DNA from: UBA8752 sp049610565
Lineage (GTDB): Bacteria; Bacteroidota; Bacteroidia; Flavobacteriales_D; Sanyastnellaceae
DNA length: 64,000 bases
Assembly: GCA_049610565.1 (NCBI GenBank)
Contig: JBMYZR010000005.1
Span: forward strand, 1 to 64,000
Direction: 5' to 3'
Each line of letters opens with the position of its first letter. Positions within the stretch are counted from its first letter, which is position 1. Shown here one piece after another: positions 7,917 to 15,278 of the stretch. Made by a program: the position numbers and the translations under genes. The notes below the pieces were generated by a model that searched no databases, was not told where the DNA came from, and saw only the letters and a list, made by a program, of their open reading frames with translations.

Positions 7917-9002
7917 TCAACCGTGGGTCCGCTCGAACTCCTTCATGACGTCGACGAGGACCTCGACGCTGGAGAGGGGCAGGGCGTTGTACATGGAGGC
8001 GCGGAAGCCACCGACGGAACGGTGTCCCTTGATGCCGTTGATGCCGGCGGCAGCGCAGGCGTCGAGGAAGAGCGGGGTGTGGGCGTCATCGGCAGCAGTG
8101 AACGTGGCGTTCATCACGCTGCGGGAGTCGGCCTGGGCGAACCCGTTGAAGAGGGGGTTGCGGTCGATTTCTCCGTAGAGGCAGGCGGCCTTGGCGGCGT
8201 TGCGCTTCTGCATTTCGGCCACACCGCCCTCGGCCTTGAGCCAACGGAGCGTGAGCATGCTCGTGTAGACGGCGAAGACCGGCGGGGTGTTGAACATGCT
8301 GTCCTTGTCGGCGTGGACGGCGAGGTCGAGGTAGCTCGGCAGGTCCTTGCCGTGCTGTCCAGCCTTGTTCTTGTCGTAGATGTAGAGCACGGTGCCGGCA
8401 GGGCCCATGTTCTTCTGTGCGCCGGCGTAGATGCAGGCGTACTTCTCGATGTCCACCGGCCGGGAGAAGATGTCCGAGCTCATGTCGGCCACCATCGGCG
8501 TGTCGATGGTCGGGTCCCCGGCGTACTGGGTGCCGAAAATGGTGTTGTTGGTCGTGATGTGGACCGCGCCTGCGCTGCTGGTGGCCGGCAGGGTCGGAAT
8601 GCGGTCGAAGCCGGTGTCCTCGCTGGAGGTGATGGCTTGGGCGGACCCCATTTTCTGGGCCTCCTTCAGCGCCTTCTTCGCCCAGGTGCCGGTCACGGCG
8701 TAGTCCATGCTGCTGCCGTCCGGCGTGAAGTTCATCGCCGTGGTGAGGAAGCCGAGGCTGGCGCCGCCCTGCAGGAAGAGCACTTCGTAGTGGTCGGGCA
8801 GGTTCAACTCGCTCCGGACGAGGCTGCGCGCCTCCTCCATGACGTCGACAAAGGCCTTGCTCCGGTGGGAAATTTCAACCAGGCTCAGGCCCGATCCGTT
8901 GAGTTCGCGGACGGCATCGGAGGCCTGTTGCATCACCGACTGCGGCAGGATGCAGGGACCGGCGGAGAAGTTGTGGATGGTCTGGGTCGAGGTGGACATC
9001 AT
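7917..9002 (-). CDS. serC: Phosphoserine aminotransferase
   Basis: 361 residues from the first of two adjacent ATGs (9002 or 8999). SerC converts 3-phosphohydroxypyruvate and glutamate to phosphoserine with PLP. Diagnostic motifs: HNFSAGPCILPQSVMQQA at the start, LFLQGGASLGFL, ADMSSDIFSRPVDIEKYACIYAGAQKNMGPAG (the PLP lysine is the K of AQKN), and RSVGGFRASMYNALP at the end. It is the first gene of serC-serA-DUF1015-yggS. A CAACTTCG sequence ends 4 nt before the ATG and resembles the promoter box seen elsewhere. Confidence 0.96.
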   Translation of the reverse strand: MMSTSTQTIHNFSAGPCILPQSVMQQASDAVRELNGSGLSLVEISHRSKAFVDVMEEARSLVRSELNLPDHYEVLFLQGGASLGFLTTAMNFTPDGSSMDYAVTGTWAKKALKEAQKMGSAQAITSSEDTGFDRIPTLPATSSAGAVHITTNNTIFGTQYAGDPTIDTPMVADMSSDIFSRPVDIEKYACIYAGAQKNMGPAGTVLYIYDKNKAGQHGKDLPSYLDLAVHADKDSMFNTPPVFAVYTSMLTLRWLKAEGGVAEMQKRNAAKAACLYGEIDRNPLFNGFAQADSRSVMNATFTAADDAHTPLFLDACAAAGINGIKGHRSVGGFRASMYNALPLSSVEVLVDVMKEFERTHG

Positions 9003-9096
9003 GGTGCGAAGTTGCTGTGAAAACAACCGGGAGGGGGATTCCGTTCAATTCGGGTTTGACCGCGTTTTCCACACGGAATGGATGCGTGTGTCGGGG

Positions 9097-9780
9097 TCAG
9101 TGGACGGGCCGCTGTTGCTCCAACCATTGGAGGAATTCATCCTGATACCGGGTCGTGAAGAAGAGGCTGCTCAGGGAGGGAAGGGCATCGGGCGTGGTGA
9201 GGGTGGCGCTCTGCAGGAGCTTCAGCCGTCGGCCCTCGTCGTCGAATCCGTCCGCAAGGCGCCGCAGGGCGCGGGGCGTCAGGCAGTGGTCCTGCATCCA
9301 CGCGGCGGCCAGGTCGAAGCGCCTCGATTCGAACGGCAACTCCGACAGGGATTCCATCAGGCGCTGCAGGTCCCGGTCCGAACTGGCGGGGAAGCACCCC
9401 GACTGCAGCGGCGCCCACGAGGCCAGCAGTGTGTCGGTGGCGAGCTGCAGCCCCAGTCCCGCGCTGTCGAGGAAGAGGGAGAACGCCACGCTGTCGGTCC
9501 AGCGCGGCCAGGGGGCTTCGAGTTGGGCCTGCGCCGAATCCGCCTTGGCCCAGGCGACGAGGCCTCCGGTGCGGGGCAGGCGGCTCCACGTTGTGTCCAG
9601 GCCCGGAAGCGGAGCGCGGCCGTTCAGCCGCCAGTCGAGTGTGGCGTGGATGGAGTCGGCAGAGGCGATGACCCCGCCCTTGACCCACAGGCTGTCCGCG
9701 GATTCCCCTTGCGCCAGGCCGGTCAGGGCACAGCATGCCGTGAGGCAGACGGGAAGAAGGGCGTGGAGCAGGCGGCGCAT
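9097..9780 (-). CDS. DUF4476-containing exported protein
   Basis: 227 residues with a signal peptide (MRRLLHALLPVCLTACCALTG-like, cleavage near LAQG). The C-terminal 95 residues have the helical pattern of DUF4476, a Bacteroidota family of unknown function: FPASSDRDLQRLMESL, a middle DHCLTPRALRRLADGFDDE, and FFTTRYQDEFLQWLEQQ. The preceding segment is beta-rich. It follows the flippase gene by 28 bp but has its own TAATTTCG box 7 nt before the ATG, so it is probably transcribed independently. Confidence 0.75.
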   Translation of the reverse strand: MRRLLHALLPVCLTACCALTGLAQGESADSLWVKGGVIASADSIHATLDWRLNGRAPLPGLDTTWSRLPRTGGLVAWAKADSAQAQLEAPWPRWTDSVAFSLFLDSAGLGLQLATDTLLASWAPLQSGCFPASSDRDLQRLMESLSELPFESRRFDLAAAWMQDHCLTPRALRRLADGFDDEGRRLKLLQSATLTTPDALPSLSSLFFTTRYQDEFLQWLEQQRPVH

Positions 9781-9787
9781 GCGGCCG

Positions 9788-9795
9788 CGAAATTA
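9788..9795 (-). promoter_or_regulatory. TAATTTCG -7 box, DUF4476 gene
   Basis: Minus-strand TAATTTCG (TAnnTTCG) with 7 nt to the ATG at 9780; predicts a leaderless or very short-leader transcript. Confidence 0.6.
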
Positions 9796-9808
9796 CGGCG
9801 CAGTTCCC

Positions 9809-11317
9809 TCAGCGGTTCTCTTCCGGTGCCCAGCGGTTGCGGAGAGCGGCCAGCGGCACCCGGCCGGCGATCTGGGCGAGCAGGTCATAGGGGCCCACCC
9901 GGAAGGAGGCGGGGTGGAACCAAGCCAGGGCCAACACCGCTCCGCCCATCCCGGCGACCCCCATCAGGAAGTGCAGCGACCAGTGCGCTTCGCCGAAAAG
10001 CAACAAGGCGGGCAGGGCGCCAATGCCAGCGGCGAAGGCGGCCTTGACACCCGGCGCCGAGAGCTTGAGCAGCATGCCCCACTCGAACCGGATGCGTTGG
10101 CGGGTCAGCAGGAGCATGGCCACCGATTGAACCGTGGTCGCCGCCACCATGCCGATGCACAGCGACGCCAGTCCGTCCGTGGCGCCCCACCACGCAGCGG
10201 CGCCGACCATGGCGCAGAACCCGGCCTTGATGACCGAGGCCGACACGATGGCATCGACGGCGCGGACCACCGCATCGCAGACCTTGATCCAGCTCCGGAA
10301 CAGGATGCCCAGCACGAGGATGCGGGCGAACGGCACCACGCCGAGGAGTTTGGAGCCGACGAGGGTGAGGACCACGTCCTCCATGAAGAGCTCGAGCAGC
10401 AGAACGCCGGGCAAGACGAGGGTGGTGACCACGTAGGTGCCGCCATAGAAGATGCTCCTCAGCCGTTCCTGTTCATCCTGAACCCCGCTCATCCCGCTGA
10501 ACAGGACGCTGTCGGACAGCTTGCCCAGGACGGTGACGGGCGTGTTCATCAGGTAGACGCTCCGCTCGTAGAGGCCGACCACCGCGTCGCGGGCCGGCGG
10601 CAGCAACTTGTCGAGGACGAGCAGGTCGATCTTGGTGGCGGCGTAGTTCAGGAAATTGAAGGCGGTGCTGGCCACGCCGTACCGCAGCAGGGCGCCGGCT
10701 TCCCGCACGTGGGGGCGCAGGGAAACGCGGAGCCGGGTCCGCGCCCAGTAGTTGATGCCGAGCAGGCCGTTCTGGACGAGCAGGGCGCCGATGTAGGCGT
10801 ACACGCCCCAGCCTTCCGAGGCGGCCCAGATGCCGAAGACGCCCGTTCCCAGGCCCATGGCGATGAGCGAGGACCAGAAGAGGCTCCGGAAATCCATCCG
10901 GCGGATGAGGAGGGAGCGGGGGACGAGGGCGAGGGAGGCAATCAGGAAGCTGAAGGCGACCCAGCGCAGGACCGGCTCCATGTCGGGTTTGTCAAACCAA
11001 TCCGCAATCGCCGGCGCACTGAAGTACACGGCGGCGCAGAAGGCCATGCCTTGGAAGAGGGAGAACCAGAACGCGGCCGAGACCTGGGGACGGCTGAGGC
11101 CCTTGCGTTGGATGAGGGAAGGGCCGACCCCGAGTTGGGCGAAGATTTCGAGGAGGCCGGCAAATCCGAGCACCACCCCGACGAGCCCCCATTCGGATTC
11201 GGTCAGGATTTCGCCCAGATAACGGACGAAGGCGAGTTGGATGAGAATCTGGACCCCGACGTTCAGGGTCTGCCATTGGACGGAGCGCGAGAAGGTGCCG
11301 TCCTGGCCTTGGCTCAT
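9809..11317 (-). CDS. Polysaccharide/lipid-linked oligosaccharide flippase (MOP superfamily, Wzx-like)
   Basis: 502 residues with about 12-14 hydrophobic segments spread over the whole protein and no soluble domain. The N-terminus (SRSVQWQTLNVGVQILIQLAFVRYLG, then EWGLVGVVLGFAGLLEIFAQLGVG and LIQRK) is typical of lipopolysaccharide biosynthesis flippases of the RfbX/WzxC group, which move undecaprenyl-linked glycans across the inner membrane. The start overlaps the rny stop (ATGA at 11314-11317), so it is coupled to rny. Other polysaccharide genes lie at 19368-20737, 41459-42535 and 46177-48035, but not in the same operon. Confidence 0.88.
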   Translation of the reverse strand: MSQGQDGTFSRSVQWQTLNVGVQILIQLAFVRYLGEILTESEWGLVGVVLGFAGLLEIFAQLGVGPSLIQRKGLSRPQVSAAFWFSLFQGMAFCAAVYFSAPAIADWFDKPDMEPVLRWVAFSFLIASLALVPRSLLIRRMDFRSLFWSSLIAMGLGTGVFGIWAASEGWGVYAYIGALLVQNGLLGINYWARTRLRVSLRPHVREAGALLRYGVASTAFNFLNYAATKIDLLVLDKLLPPARDAVVGLYERSVYLMNTPVTVLGKLSDSVLFSGMSGVQDEQERLRSIFYGGTYVVTTLVLPGVLLLELFMEDVVLTLVGSKLLGVVPFARILVLGILFRSWIKVCDAVVRAVDAIVSASVIKAGFCAMVGAAAWWGATDGLASLCIGMVAATTVQSVAMLLLTRQRIRFEWGMLLKLSAPGVKAAFAAGIGALPALLLFGEAHWSLHFLMGVAGMGGAVLALAWFHPASFRVGPYDLLAQIAGRVPLAALRNRWAPEENR

Positions 11318-12855
11318 TTGGCGACGCTCACGGCCCGGGTCTCGCGGATCACGGTGACCTTCACCTGTCCGGGATAGGTCATCTCGTTCATGATCCGCTG
11401 GGAGATGTTGAAGCTGATCTGCTCGGCCATCTCGTCGTTGACCTGGTCACTCTCGACCATGACGCGGAGCTCCCGACCCGCCTGGATGGCATAGCTCTGG
11501 GTCACGCCGGGCTGCTCGAGTGCGATGTTCTCCAGGTCCTTGAGGCGCTGGATGTAGCTCTCCACGACCTCGCGGCGGGCACCGGGACGGGCGCCGGAAA
11601 TCGCGTCACACACCTGGACAATGGGGGAGATGAGCGAGGTCATTTCAATCTCGTCGTGGTGGGCGCCGATGGCGTTGAGCACATCCGGACGCTCGCCGGC
11701 CTTCTCGGCGAGCTTCATGCCGAGGATGGCGTGCGGCAACTCGCTCTCCTCGTCGCTCACCTTGCCGATGTCGTGCAGGAGTCCGGCCCGCTTGGCGGCC
11801 TTGGTGTCGAGTCCGAGCTCGGCGGCCATGGTGGCACAGAGGTTGGCCACCTCGCGGCTGTGCTGCAGCAGGTTCTGTCCGTAGCTGGAGCGGTACTTCA
11901 TCCGGCCGACCATCCGCACGAGGGCGTTGGCCATGTTGGGGATGCCGAGGTCGATGACCGTCCGCTTGCCGACCTGCAGGATCTCCTCTTCGATTTTGCG
12001 GGTGGTCTTGGCGACCACCTCTTCAATGCGGGCAGGGTGGATCCGGCCGTCGCTCACCAGCTGGTGCAGGCTCAACCGGGCGATTTCCCGGCGAACGGGG
12101 TCGAAGCAGCTGAGGATGATGGCTTCCGGGGTGTCGTCCACGATGAACTCCACGCCCGTGGCGGCCTCGAGGGCCCGGATGTTCCGGCCTTCGCGGCCGA
12201 TGATGCGGCCCTTGATGTCGTCGCTGCCGATGTTGAAGACGGACACGCTGTTCTCCACGGCGTGCTCGGTGGCGACCCGCTGGATGGTCTGGATGACGAT
12301 CTTCTTGGCGTCCTGGTTGGCGCGGCTGCGGGCATCGTCGAGGATGTCCTGTACCTCTTGGGCGGCCATGGCCCGGGCGTCACCGAGGATCTGCTCCTTG
12401 AGCTCCTCCTTGGCGGCGTCGACGGACATGCCGGCCACCTCCGACAGCAGCTTGGCGGCCTGGGCCTGCGTCTTTTCCAGCTCCTTCTGCTTGGTCTCGT
12501 TGGACTGCAGGCGGGCCTTGAGGGTTTCCTCGTCGCGCTGGAGGCGCTTGCGTCGGTCCTTCAACTGCTGGTCGTCGCGCTTCAGGTTGCGCTCGGTGTT
12601 CTTGAGTTTGTCCTCGAGGGCCTGCACTTTGGCGTTGCGGGACTTGATTTCCTTGCCGTGCTCTTCCTTGAGCTTCAGGAATTTCTCCTTGGCCTGGAGG
12701 ATTTTCTTCTCCTTGATGTTCTCGCCTTTCTGCTCCGCTTCCTTGATGATGGAGGAAGCCTTGCCCTTGAGCACGCTGTTGAGGATGGCATACGCTGCGC
12801 CGCCTCCGACGACGAGTCCGGCGATGGCGCCGAGGATATAGGGGGTGGGGTCCAT
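11314..12855 (-). CDS. rny: Ribonuclease Y
   Basis: 513 residues from the ATG at 12855. Order: N-terminal membrane anchor (YILGAIAGLVVGGGAAYAIL, residues 5-24), a long charged coiled coil (about 30-190), a KH domain with IKGRIIGREGRNIRALE (about 210), and an HD domain with GLLHDIGK (about 357). RNase Y is the membrane-anchored endoribonuclease that starts mRNA decay. Its presence is common in Bacteroidota. The start lies 4 nt after the zapA stop and the stop overlaps the flippase start, giving a coiled coil protein-zapA-rny-flippase operon. A longer in-frame upstream extension overlaps zapA and lacks family similarity. Confidence 0.97.
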   Translation of the reverse strand: MDPTPYILGAIAGLVVGGGAAYAILNSVLKGKASSIIKEAEQKGENIKEKKILQAKEKFLKLKEEHGKEIKSRNAKVQALEDKLKNTERNLKRDDQQLKDRRKRLQRDEETLKARLQSNETKQKELEKTQAQAAKLLSEVAGMSVDAAKEELKEQILGDARAMAAQEVQDILDDARSRANQDAKKIVIQTIQRVATEHAVENSVSVFNIGSDDIKGRIIGREGRNIRALEAATGVEFIVDDTPEAIILSCFDPVRREIARLSLHQLVSDGRIHPARIEEVVAKTTRKIEEEILQVGKRTVIDLGIPNMANALVRMVGRMKYRSSYGQNLLQHSREVANLCATMAAELGLDTKAAKRAGLLHDIGKVSDEESELPHAILGMKLAEKAGERPDVLNAIGAHHDEIEMTSLISPIVQVCDAISGARPGARREVVESYIQRLKDLENIALEQPGVTQSYAIQAGRELRVMVESDQVNDEMAEQISFNISQRIMNEMTYPGQVKVTVIRETRAVSVAK

Positions 12856-12859
12856 GGGG

Positions 12860-13189
12860 TCAGGGGGTGTCGTCCCCTGTCTCCTCCGGTGCAATGCCCG
12901 CTTGGGCCAAGAGCGACCGCACCTCCTCGAGTCCGTCGAAGACATCGGAGGGGATGACGGGCACCTCGACCTTCTCGGTCTGGATCTCGGCCGGCGAGTC
13001 GCTCAACAGCTGGAGCGCCGCCATGGCGATGAGGTCCTGGCGGTCAGACACGCCGTAGTCGCGTTGGAAGCGCTGCACGAGCTCGTCGATCTTGCCCGCA
13101 GCCTCCCGCACGCGCATTGCCTCGCCTTCCGCCACGGTGAGCGGGTAGGTCCTTCCGGCAATGGTCACTTGGATGGAGGATTCGTTCAT
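12860..13189 (-). CDS. zapA: Cell division protein ZapA
   Basis: 109 residues. The first half has the ZapA pattern: IQVTIAGRTYPLTVAEGEAMRVREAAGKIDELV and LIAMAALQLLSD. ZapA tetramers crosslink FtsZ filaments at the division site. The C-terminal tail (about 40 residues) is acidic and longer than in E. coli. The ATG overlaps the stop of the upstream coiled-coil gene (13186-13189) and rny starts 4 nt after its stop, so the three are translationally linked. Confidence 0.9.
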   Translation of the reverse strand: MNESSIQVTIAGRTYPLTVAEGEAMRVREAAGKIDELVQRFQRDYGVSDRQDLIAMAALQLLSDSPAEIQTEKVEVPVIPSDVFDGLEEVRSLLAQAGIAPEETGDDTP

Positions 13190-13515
13190 GCGGAGAGCAG
13201 TTCAACGGCGGCCATGTCGCGGGTGTGCGGCATGAGCGCAATGCAGGCATCGATTTCTTCTACGAGGGCGCGGATGCGCTCGCCGACGACGGGGTCGGCG
13301 GAGGGAGCAGGGGTAGGTTGGGGTTGGGGTGCGGATTCGAGTTCAGCCAATCGTGCGTCCTGCTCGGTCACCCGGGTCTTCAATGCTTCGACCTGGTCCA
13401 CGAGCCGGCGCTTCTCCTCAATCAGGCGGTTGCGCTCAGCGATGAGGGCGGCCGCCTTCTCCCGAATCTCTTGCAGCATGGAGCTCAAGAGCACTTGTTC
13501 CGAAGGCTGGTTCAT
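13186..13515 (-). CDS. Small coiled-coil protein upstream of zapA (ZapB-like role possible)
   Basis: 109 residues from the ATG at 13515. Residues about 12-60 form one heptad-rich coiled coil (MLQEIREKAAALIAERNRLI, then EEKRRLVDQVEALKTRVTEQ), followed by a Pro/Gln-rich linker (PQPQPTPAPSADP) and a helical end. Bacteroidota often carry such a gene ahead of zapA; a division-related partner role is inferred from position only. The stop overlaps the zapA start (ATGA). A perfect TAGATTTG promoter box lies 11 nt upstream, so this is the first gene of the operon. Confidence 0.75.
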   Translation of the reverse strand: MNQPSEQVLLSSMLQEIREKAAALIAERNRLIEEKRRLVDQVEALKTRVTEQDARLAELESAPQPQPTPAPSADPVVGERIRALVEEIDACIALMPHTRDMAAVELLSA

Positions 13516-13526
13516 ATCCACGAACT

Positions 13527-13534
13527 CAAATCTA
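13527..13534 (-). promoter_or_regulatory. TAGATTTG -7 box of the zapA-rny operon
   Basis: Minus-strand TAGATTTG matches TAnnTTTG exactly and ends 11 nt before the ATG at 13515. It shares a 64-bp divergent intergenic region with the M23 peptidase promoter. Confidence 0.65.
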
Positions 13535-13567
13535 CGGCTCAGGGGACGGGGGCTGAAGGCCGGAGGG

Positions 13568-13574
13568 TAATTTG
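13568..13574 (+). promoter_or_regulatory. TAATTTG box of the M23 peptidase gene
   Basis: TAATTTG followed by C, one T short of TAnnTTTG, with the ATG 5 nt after the G at 13580. Predicted leaderless start. Confidence 0.5.
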
Positions 13575-13579
13575 CGAAC

Positions 13580-15244
13580 ATGAGACGGGGTATGAACGCA
13601 ATTCGCGCCGGAATTCGGCGGTGGTGGATGGCTGTGGTGATGGGGTGGATGATCTGCACGCCCCTGCTCGCGCAGGACACATTGCATTCGCCCCTGTCCA
13701 TTCCCCTGCGGTTCAGCGGCAACTTCGGGGAAATCCGGACCGGCCATTTCCACACCGGCATGGACATCCGGACCGGCGGGGTGGAGGGGGTGCCCGTCCT
13801 CGCGGCCCAGACCGGCCGCATCAGCCGGGTCAAGGTGTCCGATTCGGGCTATGGCCTGGCGCTCTACCTCGACGGGCGCGGCCTGACCACCGTGTACGCG
13901 CACCTGTCCCGGTTCCATCCCGACATCGAGGCGTGGCTGAAGACAACACAGTACGCCGCCGAGTCCTGGGCGTTCGATGGCGCGCCGGGGGAGACATTCG
14001 GCTTCGAGGCGGGCGACACGATCGGGTGGAGCGGCAATTCTGGCCGGAGTTTCGGCCCCCACCTGCATTTCGAGGTGCGGGACCAACGCACGCAGTGGCC
14101 GATCAATCCACTGCGGTGGACGCTGGTCGGGGAGGGGGTGACGGAAGATGACGTCCCGCCGGAATTCCGCGGGGTCTGGGTCCTGCCCGCCGGCGACTGC
14201 GAAATCGAAGGGGCGCGGGACCGGTTCCGGTGGAGCCCGGCCTATGGGGAGTCCGTCCGGGTGGCGGGGCCATTCCACCTCGGTGTGGAGGCGTTCGACC
14301 GGCTCGACGGAGAGCCGTTCACCCACGGCCCTCACGGCATCGACGTCTTCCTCGACGACAGCCTCATCCACCGCCACCGGATGGACACGCTGGATTTCTC
14401 CACCAACAAGGACGTCTCGGCCCACATCGACATTGCCGCCTGGCAGGACCGGCGGACCCGCGTCCACCGGCTGCACCGGCTGCCCGGCAACCGGCTGGAC
14501 ATTTACCAGAAAACGGGCGACATGACCCCGCTGGAGGTGGCGCCGGGGGACACGGCCCAACTCCGGGTCGTCGTGATGGACCTGCCGGGCAACGTGTCCA
14601 CAGCAGAGGTGCAGCTCATCGGCGACAGCCTCCACCTGGCCGCCGACACGGCAGAGTTCTCCCTGCTCGACCACCGGCGTCGGCACCGGTTGACCGAGGG
14701 CCGCATGGGCATCGAGCTGCCCCCGGGCGCCCTGTATGGGGATGCGGCCATTGCGCTGGTGGACGATTCGTCCGGCACGTTTTCGGTGGTGTCGGAAGCG
14801 AGGCTGACGCGGTCGGCCTACCAGATCACGGTGCCGGTCCCCGAAGCGTGGAAAGGAACGGGAGAGCCCATGGTGCTGTGCGGCATGGACGAGGACGGCG
14901 AGGTGGACGGGACGTGGGTGGCCGACGAGCGCGGCGGCATGATCGGCGCCAAGGTCAAGCAGTTCGGCGCCTTCGAGGTTCGGCCGGACAGTGTGGCCCC
15001 CGTGCTCGGGTCGCCTCGCCTCGTGGACGGCGCACTTCGGCTCACCGTCGAGGATGACCTCTCCGGCATCGACCGCTGGGAGGGACGCTGCAACGGGCAG
15101 TGGATGCGCTTCGGCTGGGAAAAGGGGGAGCTCGTCCACCCGGTCGCAGACGGCATCCTGACGGACGGTGCGGAGATCAAGGTCTGGGCCGTCGACGAAG
15201 TCGGCAACCTCGGGCACCGGGAATTCACATGGCCCCTGAAGTGA
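13580..15244 (+). CDS. M23 family metallopeptidase (LytM-like), exported
   Basis: 554 residues with an N-terminal signal segment (WWMAVVMGWMICTPLLAQ). The LytM catalytic core is at residues about 50-170: TGHFHTGMDIRT (zinc ligands H56 and D62), TVYAHL, and HLHFEV (H161, H163). M23 enzymes cut peptidoglycan cross-bridges. The 380 residues after it form beta-rich repeats resembling Ig-like domains (FDRLDGEPFTHGPHGIDVFLDD, then VEDDLSGIDRWEGRCNGQW), a layout common in Bacteroidota M23 proteins. Divergent from the zapA operon, which suggests a cell-wall/division neighbourhood. A frame upstream of this ATG is not needed: the promoter box lies 5 nt before it. Confidence 0.9.
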   Translation: MRRGMNAIRAGIRRWWMAVVMGWMICTPLLAQDTLHSPLSIPLRFSGNFGEIRTGHFHTGMDIRTGGVEGVPVLAAQTGRISRVKVSDSGYGLALYLDGRGLTTVYAHLSRFHPDIEAWLKTTQYAAESWAFDGAPGETFGFEAGDTIGWSGNSGRSFGPHLHFEVRDQRTQWPINPLRWTLVGEGVTEDDVPPEFRGVWVLPAGDCEIEGARDRFRWSPAYGESVRVAGPFHLGVEAFDRLDGEPFTHGPHGIDVFLDDSLIHRHRMDTLDFSTNKDVSAHIDIAAWQDRRTRVHRLHRLPGNRLDIYQKTGDMTPLEVAPGDTAQLRVVVMDLPGNVSTAEVQLIGDSLHLAADTAEFSLLDHRRRHRLTEGRMGIELPPGALYGDAAIALVDDSSGTFSVVSEARLTRSAYQITVPVPEAWKGTGEPMVLCGMDEDGEVDGTWVADERGGMIGAKVKQFGAFEVRPDSVAPVLGSPRLVDGALRLTVEDDLSGIDRWEGRCNGQWMRFGWEKGELVHPVADGILTDGAEIKVWAVDEVGNLGHREFTWPLK

Positions 15245-15278
15245 TGCGCCGAGTCTGACGCTTGGAGGTCAGCGCTGG

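Noticed and set aside
6831..9020. Long open frame (about 730 codons) on the plus strand opposite serA and serC
   Set aside because: It is antisense to genes with clear family motifs and has the Gly/Val/Asp/His-rich composition of the opposite frame of GC-rich coding DNA.
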